The position numbers were made by a program, and so were the translations under genes. DNA of 64,000 bases from Plantago ovata (lineage: Eukaryota > Streptophyta > Magnoliopsida > Lamiales > Plantaginaceae), in the NCBI GenBank assembly GCA_028274465.1, contig CM051457.1, positions 16,875,097 to 16,939,096 on the forward strand, given 5' to 3'. Below the pieces are notes generated by a model. That model was given only the letters and a program-made list of their open reading frames with translations. It ran no database searches and was not told the DNA's origin. Positions 23,301 through 35,457 of this stretch are shown here, piece after piece. Each line of letters starts with the position of its first letter. Position 1 is the stretch's first letter.

Positions 23301-25474
23301 CATAAGCTAAAACTTTTAATAGGTGTCAATACATGATAAATTTTTCATGGACCCTCACAGACCTACATGTGTTCTTTCTCGTGCACTTTCTTTCTCGTGC
23401 ACTTTGTTCTCGCTTGTACATGTACTGAATAACTACTTTGTGGTCACACGTCAAATAATTATTCCAAAGCAAACACACTAAATTCCGGACTTCTTATAAA
23501 TGATATCACAAAAATAAAAGTGTACCTTATCACGGTTTGAAGTTCAACGGGTTGGCCGGTATCTCATCGAGGGGTGAATCAAATGGCAAATTTGGTCCAA
23601 TAAGTTAAAGCGACAGGTCGGTGATCAGGACGGACGAGTTCAATATTTACATTTTTCTACAAATTTAGTCCAAACTTTGTAGTCTAGTATAGGTCCGAAC
23701 AGAGCCACCTTGTCATGTCTTTCAATGTTTTTACATTCATTATTTTTTTCGCATCACACCTACGATATTTTCTTTGTACTCTGTTTATTTTTTCTTAATA
23801 AAATTTGGATGATTAAAAAAAAAAAGAAAAGATATTTTCACATGCTTATTCCCCACCATTAACATAACATATAATTTATGAAAAAACTAAAACTAATTGG
23901 AGAGCAAAAGTGAGCACTCCCTGGGTATCATTCTAGTGAATTAGTGATTGATTCGAATTTGTTAACCCAATATTTGGAAACAAGAATAAGATTGCTTGCT
24001 TGTTTGGCTATAAAGAGAATGTGTAAATCAATCAGCAAAAGGAGCAAGTTATATCAATCACCATTATTCTCCACTTTGAAGTAGTATTAGTATTAAACAA
24101 TTAGGGGATTAGATCAACCATGTAAAGTTTAGAATAAAGTTATGAAAGTTGGAATTAAAGGATTTATTCCACTGATACAAAACATTTAGGGGAAGCCTTT
24201 TGTATTCATTCTTCATTCTCTAATCAAAGAGATAATGACGCAAAAGAATTTCAAATTATAGGAAGAACCAGAACCAGCATTTTAACATTTTCTTTATCTG
24301 TCATATTGAACTGTTTATGTTTGATTTTTACACGTATATGGGTAGTATGATATTAGATGGTTGTGAGACCAAGTTACTAAGCTTGCGTTACTACTGGGTT
24401 TTAACTCAAAATTTGGACATCGACTATATTTAATTCAGCTGAAAAAAAATCTAGTTGAAAAAAATCTAAACTGAACTAAAATATGAACGTGTATTTTACG
24501 TTGAATTGAGACTGCTAATTTACCAAAATGAGCATAACCAACTGATGGAAGGAGCTTGCATTACTTGTCAAATTCAGAAGCTGTACTAATTTACCAGGTC
24601 TTGTTTCCAAGATGGCCATTAATGGCAATATGGCATCCTCCATTTGCCATCTTCTACAGCCAGCAAAATTCAAATCCAAACCGACACGTACCAGCAAGAA
24701 CTTGTCATTTATCAGTACAGGCTGTACAACAGTGAAAATCACTTGTTGCCTGCTCAAAGATGCATAGTTCGACACAGGTTTCGTATCTATGAGCCGAACA
24801 CTTGCTGCTGCAACATCCCACCATAAAACCAAAATGTTGATAATCATGAAGATCTTAAAGAAGCCATCTTCATTCATAACGAATGCGTGACACTGAGGAT
24901 CTTACTTTGACAACAGTACAGCAATCATTAACCTCATGAAAAGACAAAACTGCATTAATTTAAAACTCAAACATAACCCTTTTTCAGCATCGGAAAACAG
25001 ATGGAATAAATTGCAACCAAAGGGAATGAAATACAGAAGAAGATGCGCCTAACATATCAAGAGGAGCAAAAGGCATCGAGATGCATTCCTTCAAGTTCAA
25101 ATGAATTATACAATTGTACAACAGGTAATTTGAACCACTGATATCCCTCTAATTAACACTATTTGATTAAAAAGAAAAATGCAACTAGAAAGAGATTACC
25201 GTAAACAGGGGAATTTCGTTTTCTATTGGTGACTGTACAACAAATACTTCTTCCAAACACCACCCTCTCATAATTTTTCCGCCTTCCCAACATCAGTCCA
25301 CATGCTGAGAATCAAAGAATATTACGAAAGACAGATTCCCCCGAAAGAATAGTGTTGTTGAACACAGAAGAATGCATTCCTGGTGAAGATAGGACTGCTT
25401 TTAAAACACAAGGTGCAAATTCAGTGTTCTATAGTTTTTCTTCTCTTTTTGGTTCTGTTGTGATGAACTAAGTG
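20311..25474. other. Long intergenic stretch, no recognised gene
   Basis: About 5 kb of AT-rich DNA. Short open frames occur (for example 21214-21399, 22819-23061, and minus 24515-24877) but none resembles a known family. The last few hundred bases (about 25000-25474) are probably the 3' UTR of the GT14 gene. Confidence 0.5.
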
Positions 25475-27682
25475 TCATCTACATGAATTTGACTGTGTTC
25501 TAAAATCATCTAGACGTCTTTTCAAGAATGCAACAAACTTCTGGACTTGGGGGCCTGTCTTTACAACATTTACATCATCCCATTGTGAACACGGATCCAT
25601 TAACCAGGTCTTTCGGCCTTTGCACCATGCCCCTGGTGTAGCACGGTTACGGCCTCGATTTAGAATATTTCTATCAATCATATCCAAAATGGGTCCATCT
25701 TTTTCGAACTGTCTAGCGAAAGCAGCTCCACTGTTGATCATCTCTTCATAATCCGAGGTGTTCAGGAAATGAGGTTCCATTTTCGGGGGGTTATCCCAGA
25801 CAAAATATCTCAAATCAGCATTTACTGTTGAATTTCTGAAGTCTGGTGAGTTGCAAGCAACAGAATGGAAATAGACTTCATGCGGCAAAACAACATTGGT
25901 GGCATACATGAGAAGGGTCCGCGGCAGATTATCCCACCCAAAAGTACAATATTCAAGAAAGGACCGACTCAAAATGACCCACGGAGAACCTATTGAACAA
26001 AGAATCATCTTACTTGAGCACCAAAAGCTAATGGAATAATATTTGAACTCAAGAAGCTATCTACTAAACCTTACCAGTGAAGACCCTAAAAGCTTCAGGC
26101 ATTGGCCTTTTTTCAGTCGCGTGAAAGATTTGAGTCCTCCTGGCCAAGTAAATGCCTGGATCAACAACAATAGGCTGAATTCTTTGAGCCCTGTGACAAC
26201 ATTATCAGAATGATTAGAGTGACTCAGTATATTGGATGCTAGTGCAGGTTAAGCTGATATGCAGTATGGATTTACTTACTCTTTCCATCCCAGGTCACTA
26301 GTGTGGTCGATGAAGTTCAGGTCTCTCCGAACTGAAGAGAATGCATGTGACAAATCTGGAATATAGTACAGAAAATAAAATAATGAATATGAAATTAAGT
26401 CAAAAGAACAACATATGAATTTGCCAATGCAATATTACAGATTGGCACAAACAAGTTTCAAACGACCATATGTCTGGTAATTTCTTGAACATTACAAAAC
26501 ATTAAATTGATTGTTAATGCAAAACACAACTCGCCCATTTAAGTCGCAACAATTCATCCAATATATGAACATTCAGAACAAAAGATATGACAAGTGACAT
26601 ATTTTCCTTTCCCCCAATTTTGAGATTATCTGTACTCCATATGCAAAAGGTTTAGAATGTCACCTTCAGAAATAAATCATGTCACAGGCACAAAAGAAAA
26701 AGATGCTACTATCAGATATAGAAGGCCATGACTCATAACTCAATGCTGTGATATTTCATGTTCATATTCCAAACAAACCGCAGAAAAAAGTTACATGAAT
26801 GGCATTCTCAGACATTTTTAGTAAATCTGAACATTTTTCCCACAGAGAAACATAATTTATTGAGACAGTGATATCATTAAAGGATGAAACCTCAAAACTA
26901 GATTTATGAGAAGAATTACACAGAAATCACAAATGAACATTCTAAAGGAGGATATTCATTTGCCAAACAATCTATAATTAAAATTGGCCTTCAATTGTAA
27001 CGGATATGACAAACCAGAAAGATAGAAAAAACAGATAGCACTATTGTTGCAAAGATGCATCTCAATTCAAACCTAACAGAAACAAAAGATAACCATCTAA
27101 CCCACCAAATCATCAAAAATTTACAAAAAACATGAACAGAGTAAAAGGGATTCCAAACAATTAATCCATAGGCTTACCATCTTGCGTAATCAATGGATAA
27201 TCCAATGCGCTGAGTGTAACAAACCAATCCCAACTTGCATCCAATTTCAACAGAATCGCAACGGCTCTCAAAATGGCTGCAATATTCGTCGAACCCATGT
27301 AAGTATTTGGATCAGCCTTGCCAATCACATCCACGTTTCCAAAAGCCCGAATAGCTGGAACGGACTTCACTAGCGCCCCTAACCTCACCCTTTCTTCATT
27401 ACCCCCATCTGCAGAGATGTGCAATAAATACCTATTCCGGGGATGATAAACTGCTAGGAGTAATCGGAATATTCTCTCTCTATCCCCCTTTCCACCAGAA
27501 ATGTAGTACGCGAAGGACGGAGGATGGCCAGGACCACGATGAACGGTCGAATCGAAAGGCTTGTGGGAAGGAAAAGCATTATAATAGGAAGAACAGAAAC
27601 CCGAAATAAAGGACAAGAATATGAGGAATGTGACAAAAGCCCCAGAGAAGAGGGTGAAGAGCCATTTCTTTTCAGCTCCCAT
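25475..27682 (-). CDS. GLCAT14: Beta-glucuronosyltransferase GlcAT14-like (GT14 family)
   Basis: Four coding exons (27178-27682, 26280-26355, 26075-26190, 25475-25989) with GT-AG introns give 403 residues. It is a type II Golgi membrane protein: a short cytosolic N-terminus, one signal-anchor helix at about 7-29, then the Core-2/I-branching (GT14) domain from about 55 to 320. Family landmarks are FAYYISGGKGDRERIF, YLLHISADGG, DWFVTLSALDYPLITQD, DLNFIDHTSDLGWK, PVVDPGIY-like VVDPGIYLARR, GSPWVILSRSF and the cysteine-containing end KGRKTWLMDPCSQW. Arabidopsis members add glucuronic acid to galactan chains of arabinogalactan proteins. The start is the Met before the anchor helix. A 5' UTR exon probably lies near 30.2-30.3 kb. 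Confidence 0.93.
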
Positions 27683-28326
27683 TCAAATTCTTGAATCAAA
27701 CCTATTCAAATGAACAGAAAATGTGAAATCTTATCAGGAGCACAGCTTCCCAAAGGTATGATATATATATATATATATATAAACTTTAAAGTGAAAGATT
27801 GTAAAGGAAATTTTATTTTGTAGATATTAAAGTGTACTGCTGCTTTTTACATTCACAAAATTACATTTTCCTAAGAGTCTAAGGATCATTATTGCGGTCA
27901 CATGTGTATACGTTTCAGTAGACTACCTTAACAGTAAGAAAAAAATAATAGTAAAAATTGAGTTTTTTACCGCAAATTTCATGTTTTTTCAAGTGCAACA
28001 CGCCAAGGTAAAACAATTCATTGATCAGTATGTGCACTCAGATTTCAAAGTCAATAAGAACATTCTTTCAACAAATTAGTCATTTGTTTGGTTCCCAACG
28101 TCATCCATTTGACCGCTCACTTTCATTTTCTATAGATATCAAAATCCACTTGTGCAAACTATAACTTAATTTCCAATTTCATGGACTTGTGACACTTTCA
28201 GCTCGGTTCAGAGAAAAACAAGTACTGGACAATTCCCAATAACTGAAAATTGTTTGCCTGAACGAATGAACCACAGACAGCAAATATATGTCTACGCAGG
28301 CTAAGCGCAGAGCACTCCCTGACTCT

Positions 28327-28412
28327 GCCAGGGTAAGGCCCTTCCGATCTCCTGCTAACTTCCCTGTTAGCCATGCTATTTATTCCAATTAAAGATGACA
28401 CGTGGCATAGTA
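28327..28412. repeat. Left arm of a diverged inverted repeat
   Basis: The reverse complement of this stretch resembles 29018-29085: both contain GCCACGTG, a TTGGA-x-A-AA segment and GG-x-TAACAGGGAAGTTAGCAG. About three quarters of bases agree by eye. The arms are separated by about 600 bp. Confidence 0.7.
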
Positions 28413-29017
28413 AGAAACAGCTTAACAGAATCTCGTCACTCTTTCCCGTTAACTAGTACTACTGAAGAAAAGGAGGGGGGGATCCCAATTAGACATAGTC
28501 TTCTTTCCACCGGCGTACTCTAGCCGGTGATTCTCCAATAATGTCACAACGCTCCTCTCTCTTCTCTGAATAAACGTTGCAACTCCGGAATTACCCGACC
28601 CGGCACCGAGAACCTCAACAGTCCCAAAACTGGTAGATTATGTGTGGGATGTGTTGATACTTGATACTTATTTTTCTTGCTGATTGATTGATTTTGCTGC
28701 ACTTTAGTGCCTTTGTAAAATCTCAGTCCTTTGGGGTTTTTTATGAGTCACAAGACTTTTGCTCCTATTGTATTTCTATGCAACTCAATAACCCAAGTAA
28801 GTCTAATCTAAAAAATTAGAATGAAAAACTCCCAAAGTAAGATTAAACATTTTCTGTGGTGATGGTTGAATAAATAATCTTCCCCTGTTGTCTATTCTCA
28901 AGAAACAGCACAGCGGTGTTCGAAGATGGCTGTGTGCGTTAGCAGGAGATGTATGAAAAGGAGTTTGATTTTGTTGTGGTCTCGTGTTGTGGAATTCGCT
29001 GCTACGTTTTGGCCTGT

Positions 29018-29085
29018 GCCACGTGTTATCTTTTGATTGGAGCAAACAGCATGGTTAACAGGGAAGTTAGCAGTAGATCCGAAGC
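29018..29085. repeat. Right arm of a diverged inverted repeat
   Basis: Partner of 28327-28412 in the opposite orientation. Both arms carry a G-box core, CACGTG. This may be the ends of an old DNA transposon, but no target-site duplication was found. Confidence 0.7.
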
Positions 29086-30300
29086 GGGGGTATGGAGGGC
29101 TTATATTATGAAATACATAGCAATGTTAAACAATTTTGTGAAAAAGACTCTACTTTCACATGAACAACTTATCATTGTGAAAAGGCACCCCTCTATTCAC
29201 ATGGTAATAATAGTATAAAGTAAGACAATCACATTCCATATACGCAGCAGCAATATCCATCAATTTTGTGAAGAGACTGCGTACTTTCATATGATCAACT
29301 TATGATTATGCAAAGGCACCCCTCTCTTGACAAGTGACTGGACATTACATCTCTTGAGCTATTATTTTCAAAACCTAGTTTATTTTAGCACGTGATGACA
29401 TAAGATTTTCTTATACCCATTGCCATATAGAAACAAAAGTTCTGAATATCAATCTGCAGTTATTTCAGTCATATAGTTGATATCGTTTAGATGTGGTCAC
29501 TCAGCTCTATGCTCTTCTAACACCCTTGGCGTGTCGAAGTTGTAATTCCCGTACCATTGGATTATCAAAAGCCACACCCATAAAATACTTCTGTAAACTG
29601 AAAAGTCTTTCTGCATTTCCAGTACCAGATACTAATTATTGATAACGATATCTCCATAAGTGGAGTGGCATCACGACATCCACATTCGGTAATTCGGCAA
29701 CATTCTAGACTTGGGAGAATTAAAGAATAGAAAATCTTACCTATCCAGAAGTAGTATTGGCACATAAGGGTGAGTAGACTACCAAATGAAGATTGCAAAC
29801 AATAAAACCTAGAATTTTGTATTACTACTATTTACTACGCAGTAAGCTAATATAGAAGAAGTTGAAAACTATAGTAAGTAAGGAAATTCCAATAACGATT
29901 AGCTACTGTTGGGTGGGTGCAGGCTGCATATGATTTTGAGTAGATTTGGTAAAGTAAACGACATACACTAGAAACAATAGTAATGGCTGGATTAATGAGT
30001 TAGCAGCCTCTCTTAATTTGGAAACAAAACAAAAGCCACTGAACAAAAATGGATGATACCTTAAAGCAAACAATCAATGAATCAATCAATCAGGATTCTG
30101 TAAGAAAACAACAGAGGAACATAATAATAATGATAATAATAAGATGAAATTGAGAAACAGCATACCTAGCGAAGAAGGGATCTCTGTGGTGCAGGTGGAG
30201 AAATGGTGAGATTGGAATTCTAGGGTTAGGATCTTGTACAGTTCAAGTGTTGTTGGTGTTTGCAGAAGAGAGGAGTTGGATCTGAAATTATTATTATTCT

Positions 30301-31472
30301 TATTAAGAGAGAAAGAAGAAAATAGGAGGAAGAGTTGCTGCTAGTATTGATTAAGATTCGGAATTTTCCTTTTTTTTGAGAAATTACTGTCTGTCTGTCT
30401 ATGTTAACTGTTAAGGTGTGCGTGGGGTCCCCCTTTTTAGGGGTGGGTGGGGTTTGTTTTGAATTCTGTGCGTGACTCAAAATGTGAATTCATCCTCATC
30501 ATCAGCAACTTAATTCAATTCTTACACTAATCTCTTCCGACATATATATCCACGCACTTCGATAAATTGTTCCTTCCTGTTTTTATTTCTATCGGTGGCG
30601 TAGAATTCATCAGTTTTTACTCCACAATACATACACTCATTTTTAAATTTAAATACACCGGAGTACTTTGTAATATACGGTGTTAAATTTAGAGATATTA
30701 CAATGACATCCTATTCAATTATATACATTATTGTGAAGTAGCGATGCCAGAATTGATGGTATATAATTATGAAGTATCAAAAATGATTTTTTCCATTAGT
30801 GTTTGAGTAATGCTAGTCAAACTTTATAATTGGAGTTTGTACGAATGAATGTTTATGTAATTTGTGTCGAAATTTCTAATTTCAAAGTCTTAGATAGTTA
30901 AATTTTATCTTTGTCATGATGACGCCACATTATTGGTTGATTCAGAGAGTCGGACGTTTGGTAAAAAGATCATAACAACTTGTCCCAAATGTTCGAGTGG
31001 CTGAAGTGTACGGACATGAGCTTTAAATGCATTTGAAAAGCAACTAACGAATTGGACTAAGTTTGTGTTAGAATTGCAATCAAAATACAACATCAACACT
31101 TATAAACATCAATAATTATCCTCCCAATTCTAGAATTCATTTGCAAGAAATAGTAGGGCTTTATTTGTAAATTCTTTAACACGGTTTTCACTGCAATATA
31201 TACAAAAAAATCCTTAAGCATCAGTTCATGTTAACATACTCGCTTTTTAACAACTACTCCGTATAAGCCTATAGTTAAACACCATAATTGGTTTCATGCA
31301 AAATCAAATAAGAGTAAATCTTTATTTTTCTTCGTTTGAGTATAACTAAACTAAACTAAACTAATTTGAACTAAAGTAATCTTAATTTAACTAAACTTGA
31401 TAAGTTTTTAATAACAAACACTCACAAAATCAGTTGATCCAACAATGTAATTCATTTACAAACAGACATACA
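30301..31472. other. Intergenic region, GlcAT14 promoter and SRC2 3' flank
   Basis: It probably holds the promoter of the GlcAT14-like gene (near 30300-30600) and the 3' UTR of the SRC2-like gene. A CTAAACTAAACTAAA run lies near 31350. No gene is recognised. Confidence 0.5.
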
Positions 31473-32282
31473 TTAGAACATCAAATCACCCAACAGTAAC
31501 CCACCCAACAACCCAGCCCCTAACCCCAATCCCAACTTATTCTTCTTTCTTGCCGGTTGCACTGGATAGTAATGTGGCGAATACACCGGAGCACCACCGT
31601 ATGAAGTCGACGGGTTATATCCATATTGTGGCGTATATGCTGGAACAACAACGTATGAAGGGGACGAGCTATATCCATATGCTAGAGGAACCGCCGGAGC
31701 ACCGTAGGCCGGGGGGCGTAAATATCCCCCGCCTGCATTCACTTCGCAAGACTGATACCCATAACTTGGTTCGCCCGAGTACGTGACAACCGGGTCAACA
31801 TAATCCTTCTTTTCCAATGGGGGAGCAGACGGTTCAACCGGTCCTGTTGAGATTTTGTCCCTGAACTTATACGAGAACGTGATCGATCCCTTAGGCTTTC
31901 CACTTGGTTTCAAGACATAGTAGCTAACAAAGCTCTTTCCGCTGGCACTGCACTTGACCGGAGTGTCGAAAAGCTTCTTAACGGGCAGGTGGAGCTCTCC
32001 GATGTTTTTGTCGCCTAGCGCTCGTTTGGAGATGATTTGAAAGTTGAGGGTCAAGCGGTTTTGTTGTAGCGCAGACTCGTCTACCGTGTAGGATATCGGG
32101 AAATTCCAGGTAGGGTTGGCGTCACCGTCGTGATCGACAGGGGTTTTGAAACTCTGGCTTGAGTTGGGTTCGTCAGAGCTGGAGACGGATACATTGGCGT
32201 AGACGTCCATTTTGGTGATGAGGTTGACTTTGTTCAAGTCCTTTGCGTATTGAACGGTGATTTCAAGAACTCGATACTCCAT
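31473..32282 (-). CDS. SRC2: SRC2-like C2 domain protein
   Basis: Intronless gene of 269 residues. The N-terminal C2 domain (about 1-125) begins MEYRVLEITVQYAKDLNKVN and contains KMDVYANVSV and NPTWNFPISY, as in the plant SRC2/BAP-like group. A linker with PSAPP leads to a Tyr-, Pro- and Gly-rich region (about 165-245, with repeats around YGYNPSTSYGG), then a KKNK basic patch and a glycine- and leucine-rich hydrophobic end (about 250-269) able to enter membranes. SRC2 proteins respond to cold and other stress and traffic from ER to vacuole; the C2 domain binds phospholipid or calcium. A TATA box lies about 80 bp before the ATG. Confidence 0.92.
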   Translation of the reverse strand: MEYRVLEITVQYAKDLNKVNLITKMDVYANVSVSSSDEPNSSQSFKTPVDHDGDANPTWNFPISYTVDESALQQNRLTLNFQIISKRALGDKNIGELHLPVKKLFDTPVKCSASGKSFVSYYVLKPSGKPKGSITFSYKFRDKISTGPVEPSAPPLEKKDYVDPVVTYSGEPSYGYQSCEVNAGGGYLRPPAYGAPAVPLAYGYSSSPSYVVVPAYTPQYGYNPSTSYGGAPVYSPHYYPVQPARKKNKLGLGLGAGLLGGLLLGDLMF

Positions 32283-32360
32283 TTTTAATTCTTTCCTTTT
32301 TTATGTGTGTTCGAGTTGAAGAAAATATGAATCAAGAAAATCAGTGTGAGATTGAATAGA

Positions 32361-32366
32361 TATATA
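32361..32366 (-). promoter_or_regulatory. TATA box of the SRC2-like gene
   Basis: The minus strand reads GCTATATATCTA about 80 bp upstream of the ATG at 32282, followed by a C- and A-rich leader. Confidence 0.6.
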
Positions 32367-33453
32367 GCTAGAGTGGACATTGGTGTTTACGGGGAATTAA
32401 AGTTAAAGAGAAAAATCAACCCGTCTAGTTCATTTGTCCACTATATAGACTATATTATAAAGTTGATGATGTACATATAGTCATAGTCATCATATTATGA
32501 ATTAAAATATTATGTAGTTACTATCAAAATTACGACACATGTTCAGTTCGTAGGATTTGCATCATGCGCCCGCAAGTATACTGCTCTATTAATGCTACTA
32601 AACTAATTAACCAACATTTCAACTTTGAAGATTTATTTTGAGCGTATAGTATATTAACTGTCTTGCTTAGTAGATTACTAGTATAAAAATAAGATGATGA
32701 AATATGATTAATTAAAATAAATTTTATATATACGAAATAAATAATTACTAACAATTTGATCAAAATAAATTAATAAAAATATTCGACTAAATTGCACATT
32801 CATTCATTTAGTTGGTCGAGGACGTCATGATATGAATTCTTTTTTATAATAAAAAATAATTACTATAATTTTATTTGAGGTTAAAATTGACAATTTACAA
32901 TTTTATGTAATGGTTGAATAAGTATCTCAACCAATGAAAATAAAATTTATGAAGGCATGGGGAGATTGTGATGAGGCAATCAGAACCATCCAACGGTGGT
33001 GATTGTGTCCATTAAATTAAAAATCTAACGGTATAAAATAAATTGTATATTGATTCCTTGAAACAATGATTACTTGGACGTTGGTTATATTGTATGGTTA
33101 TATTGTAGTAAGTAATTTACTTCTTGAAAGTTATCGGAGAGAACGATGTTAACTGTTAATTAAATAGATCGAAGCTGGTTCAATACTTAACCTATTGTTA
33201 AGATATAGAGTATTTCATTTATCTCGTTTGAATCGGCTGAAAATGACCTTTGATTGCTAAAGCCAACTATAATTGCAAGAAAAGTCTAGCAATATAATCT
33301 GGTAGTTTTTCAATTATAAAAAGAGATTGGAAGTTTCTGTGTCATAGAGGGCAAATTATTATATACTTGCATGTATTTGCTGCATGTACGTAGTAAAATT
33401 TGTTGTGTTTAAATTAGACGTGAAATTTCCTAAAAATTTGAAGAAAAAAAAAA
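32367..33453. other. Intergenic, upstream of the SRC2-like gene
   Basis: Very AT-rich DNA with no coding signal. Confidence 0.5.
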
Positions 33454-34271
33454 GGGTCAATTTTTTTCACACCCAAACTTTTGGGGGGATTTAAAATTTC
33501 CCCTGAAATTTATTATAAAGTCTGAACTCCCTCAAGCCTTTCTAAAAAGTTGTAACTGCCCCAAATTAGTTAAAAAATAGTAAAAATAGAATTTCTTTTA
33601 TGAAGAATCAAAACAAAATCATTAGGGACGCATTTCATTCAATATTAAATATAAAAATTAAATAGAAATTTTTAAAAAATGAAAAAATAACGTGAATTTC
33701 AATAATATAACAAAATTATATTAAAAGTAAATATGTAAAAAGAATGAGAATAACAAAATGAAAATTTAAATAAAAAATATAAATATTTAATAAAAATAAA
33801 CATATGTTTCCAAAAAGAAATAAAATATTTTTATATAAAAACTTTTTTTATTGTTTTGAGTTCCATTCTATTTTATGAACAAAATTTATTCGATTTATTA
33901 TTATTTTTTGTTTTTATTTGTTTGTATTAAAATCTATGTTGCCTTTTGACAATTCAAAACATTACAATTTCAATTTTGATATATTATATATAAAAATTTA
34001 TGTTGCTTCTTCATTACTCTTTCATTTTCTAAAAATATATAGTAATTGTTTTATTTATTTTTCAAATTTAATATTGAATGAGATGTGTCCCTAATGACAT
34101 TATTTTGATTTTTCATGAAAGAAATTTTATTTTTTACTATTTATTAACTAATTTGGGAAAAATTATAACTTTTTCGAAAGGTTTGGGGGGAATTTAGACT
34201 TTATAATAAATTTTTTTTTGGGGGGGGGAATTTTGATCCCACAAAGGTCTGGGTGGAAAAAAAATTGGCCC
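33454..34271. mobile_element. Long-TIR foldback element (Mutator-like MITE), 818 bp
   Basis: The two ends are inverted copies over about 220 bp: the left starts GGGTCAATTTTTTTCACACCC and the right, read in complement, starts GGGCCAATTTTTTTTCCACCC. Shared blocks further in include TTTATTATAAAGTCT, CCAAATTAGTTA, and CATTAGGGAC followed by TCATTCAATATTAAAT. Runs of A flank both sides (about nine bases each), consistent with a 9-bp Mutator-type duplication. There is no coding capacity. Confidence 0.8.
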
Positions 34272-34280
34272 AAAAAAAAA

Positions 34281-35457
34281 TGCCACACAACCTGCAGTTA
34301 TTTTGGTTCTTTCTTTGTTTTTACGCTACTTGTTACTGCAACACCCTTTACCACTAGACCACCTTATGACTCTCTATTTTGGTTCTTTCTCAACTTTTAA
34401 CAAAAAAATGTTTTGTAAATTTACGGCGGATTACGAGTATGTTCGAGTCGAGCCAGCCTTCCCGCCTCTCTTATTAATTTAAGTTATAGACCGGAAGATT
34501 AATTAATTAACTCACTAATCATACTACTGTTGTGGAGTCCATCTGATCTAACCCAATACTGTCAAAGAGTCCATCTAACCCTAGCTATAAATCGCCAATC
34601 TCTCTATACTCCAATATAATCCGCAACGAACGGCCACCATCTGTCACCAATCACCACCAGTGACCGTTAGGTAACGACCACCATCTTGTTGATGCGGTTC
34701 AATTCAAGCAAAAATCGACAAAATTGCAACGGTGTCAGAAGGCGACAAAATTTGGTCAATAATTTGAAAACGACATTCTGAGTTGAAATCATTGTTTTGC
34801 AATTTTACATTTTTCAGTAGTTTATATTCAAGTTGTTTTAGGATTAGATTTCAATTCCTAGTTATTTCAATAATGTCAAGTTATTTTAGGATTAAAATTT
34901 AAATTTCTAGCTAGCTAGTTTCATATTGTTTTAATCCTATATATAGATATATAGAGACTAATAGTTTTTTATTCAGTTTTGTTTAATAAAAAGTTAAGAG
35001 TTTTCAAACATATTGGTCAATTTTACGCTGCATCCTATTATAATTTCTTACCAACTCCTGAGTTAAAATCACATTTTGTGGAATACATCCCTTTCAGTTA
35101 AAAAGCATTATGGAAGGGATTAATCAGATCAACAAGCAAGTGCCACGCTTGTATTGCTTTCTTTAAACAGAGAAAACAATTAATTTAGGAGAAGTGGACA
35201 ATTCTTGAGCTTGTTGTTGAAACTATTTTATTTTCAATTGTTTGGCTAAAGTGAAAAACTTTTAATTTCTTTCTCGATAAAGAGGTTAATTTTGTAATAA
35301 TAATTATAAATTGGACTAAAAAAGAAGTTTGTAAGCATGTAAGAACTGTGTTTAATTATTTTTTTTAGCTAATATTTTTTATTTTTCAAAATTTGACCCC
35401 TACGAACTACACCTATATATGTAATTTGGAACCCCCCAGAATTTGATCCCTATTTAT
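34281..35457. other. Intergenic, no recognised gene
   Basis: AT-rich DNA between the foldback element and the LINE remnant. A C- and A-rich patch at about 34620-34690 is not coding in any recognisable way. Confidence 0.5.

Larger units (their letters stand above)
27683..30300 (-). other. Probable 5' UTR exon and large 5' UTR intron of the GlcAT14-like gene
   Basis: A minus-strand acceptor (GAATAG) precedes 27701, 19 bases before the ATG. A matching donor, GCTAG/GTATGC, lies at 30165/30166, just after a GC-richer leader-like stretch (about 30166-30300). This implies a leader intron of about 2.46 kb (27702-30165). It contains a TA microsatellite (about 27761-27780) and a diverged inverted repeat. 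Inferred only from splice signals. Confidence 0.5.

Noticed and set aside
24515..24877. 120-codon open frame on the minus strand downstream of the GlcAT14-like gene
   Set aside because: No recognisable motif or family, no flanking gene signals; frames of this size arise by chance in 5 kb of AT-rich DNA.
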